64,000 nucleotides of DNA, taken from Actibacterium atlanticum (GTDB lineage: Bacteria > Pseudomonadota > Alphaproteobacteria > Rhodobacterales > Rhodobacteraceae). Made by a program: the position numbers and the translations under genes. Each line of letters opens with the position of its first letter. Position 1 is the stretch's first letter. Under the pieces are notes generated by a model. It had not been told where the DNA came from. It did not search any database and saw only the letters and a list, made by a program, of their open reading frames with translations. Where the stretch lies: positions 49,539 through 113,538 of the forward strand of contig NZ_AQQY01000009.1 in NCBI RefSeq assembly GCF_000671395.1, given 5' to 3'. Shown here one piece after another: positions 46,837 through 54,800 of this stretch.

Positions 46837-47316
46837 TCAGGAGTCGTTATGTGCCATAGTTGGGCTCAGAACCCCTGCGGCGAACTGGATCGCCAGCAGG
46901 CCAAATCCAATCGGTAGCAGGGCGTAAGGTATAAAGAGCGGCGTGCCCAGGCTGGACGAAACCCGCTCTCCATACTCAAGAGCCTGGGACGCAGTGATTG
47001 CCCCGCGCCACGCCATTACACCGCAAAACACCACTCCGATCACCGCGATTAGCGTGGCGGCGATGGTTTTCGCTGCGCCCGAAAACCGGTCCGTGAAGAA
47101 GGTGATCCGGATATGGTCATCGGTACGCTGCACATCAGCTGCGGTCAGCAGCGCGACATAGACGATGAGGAAAGTGTTGACCTCGTGGCTCCAAGATGTC
47201 GGGGCCGCAAAGATGTAGCGCATCGCGGCGTCATAGCAGATCGTTAACACCATGAAGGCCAAGATCGCCTGCCCCAGTACGCTGGAGAACCGTGTGATAT
47301 AGGAGAAATACGTCAT
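46837..47316 (-). CDS. TRAP transporter small permease (DctQ), set 2
   Basis: A 159-residue four-helix small TRAP subunit. WSHEVNTFLIVYVALLTAADV in the middle is typical of DctQ proteins. It is the last gene of a minus-strand operon whose order is DctM-DctP-DctQ, unlike the common P-Q-M order of set 1. It is 15 nt downstream of the DctP gene. Confidence 0.85.
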   Translation of the reverse strand: MTYFSYITRFSSVLGQAILAFMVLTICYDAAMRYIFAAPTSWSHEVNTFLIVYVALLTAADVQRTDDHIRITFFTDRFSGAAKTIAATLIAVIGVVFCGVMAWRGAITASQALEYGERVSSSLGTPLFIPYALLPIGFGLLAIQFAAGVLSPTMAHNDS

Positions 47317-47331
47317 TGCAGCCCTTTCTCC

Positions 47332-48372
47332 TCAGGTCTCGAGACCCATGGCCAGGTTGACCGCTCGGGTGCCGATGTCCTCGCCGACATCCTTTTTCCA
47401 GTCAGCAATCACCGCTTGGGACTCGTTGGATAACGCCTCCAGATCAGCCGCGTTGGGCTGGGTTTTTTCAACCCCGGCGGCGTCCACCATCGGCCACAGA
47501 TCGTTTTTGTAGATCCCGTAGTTGGCTTGTGCGGCCCCGTTTTCATCCAGCCAGTCTGCGGCGGCTTCCATCCCCGCGCGCACGTCTTGCGGCATCTTTT
47601 CCCAACGGCGCAGATCGACGAACAGACCAATACCATATGCCGTCAGCGGCAGTTGGTAGACATGGCCAACCTGCTCTTGCAGGCTGCGCCCGACGATGGT
47701 CGAGATATTGGCGACTGCCGCGTCAACGGTGCCGCGCTGCAAGGCCAGATAAAGCTCGGACGATGGAATGCGCACAGCAGCGCCGCCGAAGTTTTCGATC
47801 ACCTGAGTGGCCTCAAAGCTGACCACACGCACCTTTTTGCCCGCAATATCGGCAACCGAACGCACGGGTTTGTCGGCGGTGGACCAGATGAATTCAGGCT
47901 CAAGGATGTTGCCCATCATCGACAGCATATAGAGGTTCTCTTTGGCCAGTTCCTCATTGACCAGATCGAACAGGGCGGAACCGCGGGCGATACGCCCGGG
48001 ATTGGCATACAGCGCGTCCACAATCCCCGGCAGGCCCGTGATCCCAAGAATTTTGACCGAACGGGTGATGTAGCTGGAGGTGTGGAACATAAAGTCGATC
48101 GACCCTGCACGCAGCGCCGACAGCTGTTCGTCTGCCTTCAACAACGTGCCTGAGTCATAGTAGTCGACAGCGAAGGCGTCACCGCTGAGCGCCGACAGTT
48201 GCTCGATATACCCATTCGCGCCGGCCGACAGCGCCTTGTAGGACTGGGGAATATAGAACACGCCTGTCAGCTTGTTCTTGGCCAGCGCCATGGTCGGGAT
48301 CCCCCCTGCCATGAGTGCGGTACCCGCGGCGCTTCCCGATCGTTGCAGGAATTTTCTGCGTGTTAGTGTCAT
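47332..48372 (-). CDS. TRAP transporter substrate-binding protein (DctP), set 2, Tat-exported
   Basis: A 346-residue DctP-family protein. Its N-terminus has a twin-arginine motif (TRRKFLQRSGSA) in place of the Sec signal of set 1. RSVADIAGKKVRVVSFEATQ contains the conserved carboxylate-binding arginine, and IPSSELYLALQRGTVDAA is the second family motif. Sequence is clearly different from the set 1 protein, so the two transporters are not a recent duplication. Tat export suggests folding or cofactor assembly before export. Confidence 0.88.
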   Translation of the reverse strand: MTLTRRKFLQRSGSAAGTALMAGGIPTMALAKNKLTGVFYIPQSYKALSAGANGYIEQLSALSGDAFAVDYYDSGTLLKADEQLSALRAGSIDFMFHTSSYITRSVKILGITGLPGIVDALYANPGRIARGSALFDLVNEELAKENLYMLSMMGNILEPEFIWSTADKPVRSVADIAGKKVRVVSFEATQVIENFGGAAVRIPSSELYLALQRGTVDAAVANISTIVGRSLQEQVGHVYQLPLTAYGIGLFVDLRRWEKMPQDVRAGMEAAADWLDENGAAQANYGIYKNDLWPMVDAAGVEKTQPNAADLEALSNESQAVIADWKKDVGEDIGTRAVNLAMGLET

Positions 48373-48400
48373 TGCTTTTCCTCCTCAGTTGGCAATGTTT

Positions 48401-49696
48401 TTAGAACAATCCCGGCAGCCAAAGGCTAAGTCCGGGGAATAAGACAAAGAGCATCAGCATCGCGAATTGGACCGCGACAAACGGGATAACCGCTTTGATG
48501 ATTTCATCGACTTGCAGCATGGGGGCGACCCCGCGCAGGGCGTAAAGGTTCAGCCCGACGGGGGGGGTGACGACGGCGATCTCTAGGTTCATCACCAGTA
48601 CGATGCCAAACCATAGCGGGTCATAGCCCAGCGCGGTGATCAGCGGCAGTAGGATCGGGGTGGTCACCACGATTAGCGACACGGCGTCCACCAGCATGCC
48701 CAGCAGTACCAGCCCGATCATGATAACTACCAGAATGCTCCAGCCCGGCAGGTTCATCCCCACAAGCGCATCCGACAGAGTTTGCGGCACGCGCATCAGG
48801 TTCAGATAATCCCCAAAGATCCGTGCACAGCCGATGATCAACAAGATGGTGCCCGACACGCGGACGCTATCTGACAGGATCTTTAGGGTCTTTTTCCAAT
48901 CCAGCGAGCGAAAGACGACGGCGGCGATCAGGAACGCCCCAAAAGCACCAAACCCGGCCGCTTCGCTGGGTGTTGCGAACCCTGAATAGATGCTGCCCAG
49001 AACCATCGCGACCAGAAGCAGCGCATGCCATACATTGCCCAGCGCCTTGAATTTCTCGGTCCAGCTGGTGCCTTCGCCCTTGTCGCTGGGGGCCTCGGAC
49101 GGATTCAAGGTGCAGCGTAGCCAGATGTAAGCCGACAATGCCGCCGCCAGCGCCAAGCCCGGTACGATACCCCCGATGAACAGATCGCCCACCGAAACAC
49201 CTGATACCGCGCCATAAATGATGAATGGCACGCTGGGCGGGATCAGCATGGCCAGCGCGCCTGCTGACGCCACCGACCCCGCGGCGATCCCACGGCTGTA
49301 ACCCCGATTCAGCATTTCGGGCACCGCAATGGATCCCACCGCCGCCACGCCGGCAACCGACACGCCCGAGACAGCACCAAACACGGTGCCCGCCCCAACG
49401 GTTGAAATCGCCAGACCGCCGCGCAGCCAGCGCAACCAGACAGAGGCCGCATGATAGAGGCTTGTCCCCACCGGCGTTGCCGTCAGGAAATTCCCCATCA
49501 AGATGAACAACGGCAACGCGATCAGTTCAAAGCTGTTGAGCTGTCCGAAAAACGACGATCCGGCAAAAAAGAAGCCCAAAGAGCCACGCTCCATAAAGAA
49601 GCCCAGCAAGCCGCTTGCGCCCAGTGCCAGAAAGATTGGCGCGCCTGAAAAGATCATCAATAGCAGTAAGATGACAACAAGAAGTGGTTCAAGCAT
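48401..49696 (-). CDS. TRAP transporter large permease (DctM), set 2
   Basis: A 431-residue DctM-family permease with about 12 hydrophobic helices; LIALPLFILMGNFLTATP, SVASAGALAMLIPPSVPFIIYG and PPVGLNLYALRG are family segments. It is the first gene of the minus-strand operon. Its own ribosome-binding site is poor (GGGG), but a strong GGAGG with a 13-codon open frame ends across its start codon. Confidence 0.9.
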   Translation of the reverse strand: MLEPLLVVILLLLMIFSGAPIFLALGASGLLGFFMERGSLGFFFAGSSFFGQLNSFELIALPLFILMGNFLTATPVGTSLYHAASVWLRWLRGGLAISTVGAGTVFGAVSGVSVAGVAAVGSIAVPEMLNRGYSRGIAAGSVASAGALAMLIPPSVPFIIYGAVSGVSVGDLFIGGIVPGLALAAALSAYIWLRCTLNPSEAPSDKGEGTSWTEKFKALGNVWHALLLVAMVLGSIYSGFATPSEAAGFGAFGAFLIAAVVFRSLDWKKTLKILSDSVRVSGTILLIIGCARIFGDYLNLMRVPQTLSDALVGMNLPGWSILVVIMIGLVLLGMLVDAVSLIVVTTPILLPLITALGYDPLWFGIVLVMNLEIAVVTPPVGLNLYALRGVAPMLQVDEIIKAVIPFVAVQFAMLMLFVLFPGLSLWLPGLF

Positions 49697-49740
49697 GGCG
49701 ACCCCACGCTTGTGATGTAAAGGTGTTCAATTTTTCCTCC
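49689..49740 (-). promoter_or_regulatory. Possible translated leader before the set 2 DctM gene
   Basis: On the minus strand GGAGG (49740-49736) is 5 nt before a TTG (49730-49728) that opens 13 codons ending in TGA, and this TGA falls within codons 2-3 of dctM. This could couple translation to an otherwise weak dctM start. It may also be coincidence or the remains of an upstream gene. Confidence 0.3.
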
Positions 49741-50052
49741 CTAGCCCGCTCCGCTGGCGCGATGCAGGTTCCCTTTTTCCTTCATGAGTGCGACCGTTGC
49801 AGCGGTCTGTGGCTGCGCATGTTCACATGCGCGATTGTTCGACGAGAGCGTCCTGCATCCCAATGGATGTCGAGTTTCAAACATTTGCCTGAACGCACCC
49901 ACCTGATCGCGCCGCTACCGGCCTGTTTGTCGCCTTATTCGGTCAGCCGCCTTTGCGGCGACGCGCCGATGATGATGCCCGGCAATCACGCCCGAAATCG
50001 TCAGGCGCTCGGGATTTCTGGGAATTCTAAGCAGCTTCACGGAAATCTGTGT
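49697..50052. other. Region upstream of the minus-strand TRAP operon, no gene
   Basis: This stretch must hold the promoter of the minus-strand TRAP operon. A plus-strand frame is open across it but its translation is unlike any protein I know and shows no coding-like composition, so I do not call a gene. Base composition changes toward the right as the IS remnant begins. Confidence 0.5.
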
Positions 50053-50346
50053 CCGCTGAGATCACCTTGGGAAAACGGGTATTGCGAAAGCTTCAACTCT
50101 CGGGTCCGCGACGAATTACGAAACGGTGAGCTCTTTTACAGTTTGCGCGAGGCCCAAATCCTGATCGAACAATGGCGGGTTCACTATAACTCTGTCGGGC
50201 CGCACAGTGCATTGGGCTACCGTCCACCCGCGCCAGAAAGCATCGTGCCGATGGATCGAAGGCCCACGATGCATTACCAACTAAACTGGACCACCCGAGG
50301 GGCGCGCGCCAGCTTGACATCTACGTCTCCGAAATCGCTAAGTTAA
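50053..50346 (+). mobile_element. IS3-family transposase remnant A (C-terminal end)
   Basis: About 97 codons match the C-terminal end of an IS3-family OrfB integrase core. Recognisable pieces are SPWENGYCESFNSRVRDEL, where the glutamate is the last catalytic residue of the DDE triad, then FYSLREAQILIEQWRVHYN and PHSALGYRPPAPE. Everything upstream, including both catalytic aspartates and OrfA, is missing. AAACTGGACCACCCG near 50283-50297 resembles the terminal repeat of such elements, so the right end of the IS may be preserved. It cannot be active. Confidence 0.85.
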
Positions 50347-50378
50347 AAAGGCTGGTTTCAAATAAATCGCTACTTGCG

Positions 50379-51005
50379 TTAGACGATAAGACATTTACGC
50401 AGATTGAAGCGCCGCGTCAGCTTGGCGGCTTTCAAGGCTTGAACCAGCGGGTCACTCATGAAGACCGCATTCCAAAGATACGGGTCAATCCACATATCTG
50501 GTCCATCCAAGGCTTCCGCACGGACCGCAATATCGTAGTCATTCACCACAAACTGCGGCTTCCAGGAGTTTGGCGGCGCCTTGAATGGCACTGTCGCTCC
50601 CGGAGACTGGTCAGGAATAAAATGCTGCTGCCGCACCCCAAAGTTCAGGCAAAAATACGTGCCCTCTACCGGTGTTTCACGATCAAACTGAAACAACTTG
50701 GTCGGGTAAAGGCCGCCTTCCCCTAGATCGAACTGCCTCATGACGTCTGCAACAGCCGCAGAAACACACCAAAAGCCACCCGCACTGAAAATGTCGGGTT
50801 GCTTTGCTGCCTTTTTACTGCGTTGCGTGAAGTATTGTTCCTTTGGGAAGCGATCAGACGGTAACGGAAACCCAAGCTGGTTCAGTCGGAGTGCCTCAAT
50901 AGCGTTGTCTTTGTCGGTCTCAACGATGTCTGCTGCAAATGGCTTGATCAACGTCGAATCCATCATGATGCGGCTGACCCAAACGGTGGGTTTAGTGGAA
51001 CTCAT
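50379..51005 (-). CDS. Imm11/DUF1629-type immunity-like protein
   Basis: A 208-residue protein resembling the immunity domain found with Myxococcus MXAN_0049-type toxins (Imm11, DUF1629). Supporting segments are GGFWCVSAAVADVMRQFDLG, the central GTYFCLNFGVRQQHFIP, DYDIAVRAEALDGPDMWIDP and the C-terminal VQALKAAKLTRRFNLRKC. Such proteins neutralise polymorphic toxins delivered between cells. No toxin gene is adjacent, so it looks orphaned. The ATG at 51005 is preferred over a TTG two codons upstream because GGAG lies at a suitable distance. It stands between two unrelated IS remnants and is A+T-richer than the catabolic genes, pointing to transfer. Confidence 0.7.
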   Translation of the reverse strand: MSSTKPTVWVSRIMMDSTLIKPFAADIVETDKDNAIEALRLNQLGFPLPSDRFPKEQYFTQRSKKAAKQPDIFSAGGFWCVSAAVADVMRQFDLGEGGLYPTKLFQFDRETPVEGTYFCLNFGVRQQHFIPDQSPGATVPFKAPPNSWKPQFVVNDYDIAVRAEALDGPDMWIDPYLWNAVFMSDPLVQALKAAKLTRRFNLRKCLIV

Positions 51006-51149
51006 TTGCAACGCTCCGGTTGGTTGTGCCGACGCACCGTCGAAGGCGGAAAAGTGAATATCACGAAATTTCTCGCTATACTGAAGTTGAACCAGCGATC
51101 ATTGATTAATCTGGAGCTGTCACGCGTTTGTACCGCTTCGATTGCTAAC

Positions 51150-51437
51150 TTATGCAGCCTTTGTGTCGACGGCCAAGCGACTGTTCCAACCGAGCGCTGA
51201 GTATTTTCGGCATGGATTGTAAAAGCCGTTTATGTAGTTGAAGATCGCCAACTCAGCCGCGCGTCGTGTTTGCCAGTGATGCCGCCATTTCAGTTCTGCC
51301 TTGATGGTTTTAAAGAACGTCTCAACTGCTGCACTATCATAGCAGTTGCCTTTACCGGACATAGACACCTTGAACTTATGTCGCCGCAGGATTTTCTGAT
51401 AATAGTGTGAGCAATATTGCGATTCTCGGTTTGTATG
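51150..51437 (-). mobile_element. IS3-family transposase remnant B (C-terminal end)
   Basis: About 95 codons match the C-terminal end of another IS3-family OrfB. SQYCSHYYQKILRRHKFKVS, GKGNCYDSAAVETFFKT with the catalytic glutamate, and YINGFYNPCRKYSALGW are diagnostic. The usual HTDRGSQY reads HTNRESQY, so the second catalytic aspartate has become asparagine. The N-terminal half and OrfA are missing; the frame upstream (to 51575) is not transposase-like. This is a different IS type from remnant A and lies in the opposite orientation. Confidence 0.88.
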
Positions 51438-51849
51438 GCTGTTCGTGAGACAAACAGGCAGTAAGCGCGAAAGCGCCATTATGTTAAGTGTGGTTCGACT
51501 CCCCCTGGAGGCCTGTTTTGGCGCTGTAGATAGGTCGGCCCGCAATCGGCGATTTGCTGGTACTTCGCCCACCAACCCCGTTCTTCTTCAAAGAGCCCAT
51601 TGATCGGCCAGTTTATTTGTCCCGGAACCGGGCTTGAGCGAATGCATTCTCCGCAAGATATGCGGAGAATATGGTGACTAACCTCCGCATTGGTACAGAT
51701 GTTCGCAGGCAGTTCTGTCGTAGCCGCGAGTTCTCTGGGGTGAGGAAGACCGATGTGACCTCTGGACGACGTGTGTTGCGATAAGCCATAGTGATCCCGA
51801 AAAAGATAAGACCCTCAGAGGCTTGCAGAGAGGCAGTTAGAAACCTGGC
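51438..51849. other. Gap before the helicase fusion gene
   Basis: No gene is called. The stretch joins IS remnant B to the helicase gene and contains a perfect inverted repeat at 51646-51670. A short minus-strand stretch about 51516-51612 reads WPINGLFEEERGWWAKYQQ in one frame and may be gene debris. The promoter for the helicase gene should lie in the last 180 nt but I could not identify it. Confidence 0.4.
51646..51670. repeat. Perfect 10-bp inverted repeat upstream of the helicase gene
   Basis: ATTCTCCGCA and TGCGGAGAAT flank an AGATA spacer. A further partial copy CTCCGCAT is at 51683-51690. There is no T-run, so terminator use is doubtful; a recombinase or transposon-end site, or a regulator site for the helicase gene, is possible. 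Confidence 0.65.
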
Positions 51850-54800
51850 ATGAGTACGGTCGCAGATATAAGAGCGTCGGACATGCTGGGGCGCTGTGTT
51901 TCTATCGATCTTGAGGTTGATCCGGAAAAGGCACGGATTTTTGCCTTTGCCGCAGTGAAGTGTGATCCGACGGCACCGGGCCTGGTTGTGAAGGGCACAG
52001 TTGAGGCCAATCTGCCGAAACTCGGAGCGTTCTGCCAGGGGTTCGACCATGTCATCGGCCACAATATCCTGCGCCATGATCTGCCCCATCTGGCCGCCGC
52101 ATCGCCGAAGTTTGTTGATCTGGCACGTGCCCCCATCGACACGCTATGGCTCAACCCCCTGGCGTTTCCGCGAAACCCTTACCACCACCTGGTGAAACAC
52201 TATCAGGATGGGCGTCTTCAGACCGGGCATGTGAATGATCCGGAATTTGACGCCCGCCTTGTGTTTGAGGTTCTGGAAAATCAGATCAATGCGTTTTCGA
52301 CCCTGAATCAGCAGTCGCCGGATGCTCTGACGGCCTACCACTATCTTTGTTGCCGGGATCCGCAGAGCGGTGGTTTCGACCGGCTTTTCTCGCTGATCCG
52401 GGATGCATCAAAGCCCGACAAGGATGAGGCCCATGGCGCTATTCGCCGTTTGCTCAAAACAGCATCCTGTTTCGCGATGGTTGAGACCCTCCTTGAGCGC
52501 CTGAATGATACAAGTATCAGCTGGCCTACGGCTTACGCCTTGTCCTGGATATCTGTGGCGGGTGGGGATTCGGTTATGCCGCCATGGGTTCGTGCGCAGT
52601 TCAGGGACGCTGCGCGCATCGTGCGGGACCTGCGTGACACCAACTGCGGGGATGACGGGTGCAGCTATTGCCGCACACACAACGACCCGAAGAAGGCGCT
52701 GAATCGCTGGTTTGGTTTTAAGAGCTTTCGTCCCGAACCTATCGACGCGTTCGGTCGCCCGCTTCAGGAAAGGATCGTCGAAAGCGCGATGGAGGGGGAG
52801 AGTCTGCTGGGCATTCTTCCCACGGGCACAGGTAAATCCATCTGTTATCAAATCCCTGCGCTTTCCAGGTTTGACAAAACCGGGGCGCTGACGGTCGTTA
52901 TCTCACCCCTTGTGGCGTTGATGGCAGATCAGGTGCAGGGACTGGTGCGGGCCGGTATTTCTTCGGCTGTCACTATCAACGGCCTTTTGTCGCTGCCCGA
53001 GCGTCATGACGCACTGGACAAGGTTCGGCTGGGTGATGCCGCGATCCTGCTGATTTCCCCGGAACAGTTACGCAGCACCTCGGTCAGGTCCGTGCTTGCT
53101 CAACGCGAGGTTGGTTTGTGGGTTCTGGACGAGGCCCATTGCGTCTCGAAATGGGGGCACGATTTCCGTCCCGACTATCGTTATGTCGGTCGTTTCATCA
53201 AAGAGACCTCTGGCGACGAGGCCGCCCCGGTTCTTTGCCTGACGGCGACCGCCAAGCCGGATGTCGTTCAGGACATTCGCAGTCATTTCAAGGAACGTCT
53301 CGGCCTCGATCTGACCTTGTTGGATGGCGGAGCATCGCGCACAAACCTGCGCTTCAAAGTGCGTCCAACTCAGCGCGCAACCAAACTGGCCGACATCCTC
53401 GATGCGCTGGAGGCGGACCTGCCCGAAACCGGCGTGTCCGGGGCTGTGGTCTATTGTGCCACGCGCAGTGCGACCGAACGGGTTGCAGAGTTCTTGAAGC
53501 TACAAGGCCTTGCGGCCGAACGGTATCATGCGGGTCTCAGCGCAGATGAAAAGCGCGAGATCCAGGAGGCCTTCCGGGTGGGGGACCTTCGGGTTATTGC
53601 CGCGACGAACGCATTTGGCATGGGGATCGACAAACCCGACATTCGCCTTGTTGTTCATGGTGATGTGCCGGGTTCTCTGGAAAACTACCTGCAGGAAGCA
53701 GGGCGGGCCGGGCGCGACCGAAACCCTGCGCAATGTGTTCTGCTGTTCAACACCGAAGATGTGGACCGCCAGTTCAGCCTGAGTGCCCGATCACGACTGG
53801 CGCGGCACGAAATCGGCGCGATATTGAAGGCTCTCCGGCGGCTGGACAACCGGACACGAAAGAATGGCGAGGTCGTGGCCACCCCGGGCGAGATAGTAAA
53901 GGAGGAGAAAGACCACGAGTTTGAACGCGACAGTGCCACGGATGACACACGCGTAAAGACAGCCGTCGCCTGGCTTGAAGAGGCAAAACTCCTGCAGCGC
54001 GAAGAAAACCGGGTGCAGGTATTTCCCGCATCTCTTCTTGTTCGCGATGTCGATCAGGTGAAGAAGATCCTTGAACGGGTCGAGATTTCGGGCGCCAGGA
54101 GACGCCAGCTTCTGAGCGTCGTCCGGCACATTATCCATGCGCCCGCCGAAGAAGGTATCTCGACAGATGTACTGAGCGGCGCGAGCGGGTTGAGCGGGCC
54201 GGCCCTGCGCAAGGCGCTGACGGATCTGGAAGCTTTGGGCATAGCCAGCGATGACACAAACATCACGATCTTTGTCCATGTCGGCGTTGAGAACGCGTCT
54301 AAGGCACGATTTGAAAGTGCGGCGCGGCTTGAAACAGACCTGATTGCGCAGTTGCGCGAAGTTGCTCCGGACGCGGATAACGGCGAACCTACGCCCTTCA
54401 ACCTTGCCGCGACCTGCCAGATGCTGCGGGAGGTTGGCCATACTTCAGTGCGTCCGGATATCGTCGAGGGGCTACTTCGCGGCATGGCGCAGGATGGGCG
54501 TGACATGGAAGGTGGGCGGGGCAATCTGCATCTGCGCAAAGCGTCGCGTGGCAGCCTTTTCGTTCGCCTGCAACGTTCATGGCCGATTGTCGAACAGACC
54601 GCAAACCTGCGCAGACTGGGGGCCGAACGACTCCTGGCACATCTTGTTGATCTGGTGCCCAAAGGTGTTCGGGGAAAGGACATTTCCGTCGAGACGACCC
54701 TGGGCCGTCTGCTGGCCGCGATAAACGGCGACGCCATCCTGCGCAGTTCCGTGAATGATCCAAACAAGCTGATGGACCGGGCGCTTCTATGGCTCCACGA

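Noticed and set aside
49684..50052. Plus-strand open frame joined to IS remnant A
   Set aside because: Its translation shows no similarity to transposases and it covers the promoter side of the TRAP operon; only the part from about 50053 is transposase-like.
51646..51690. Repeats before the helicase gene as a CRISPR array
   Set aside because: Only one inverted repeat and one half copy are present, with no regular spacers and no cas genes.
51613..52089. Minus-strand frame across the helicase start
   Set aside because: Its upstream half is antisense to the helicase exonuclease domain and it resembles no known protein.
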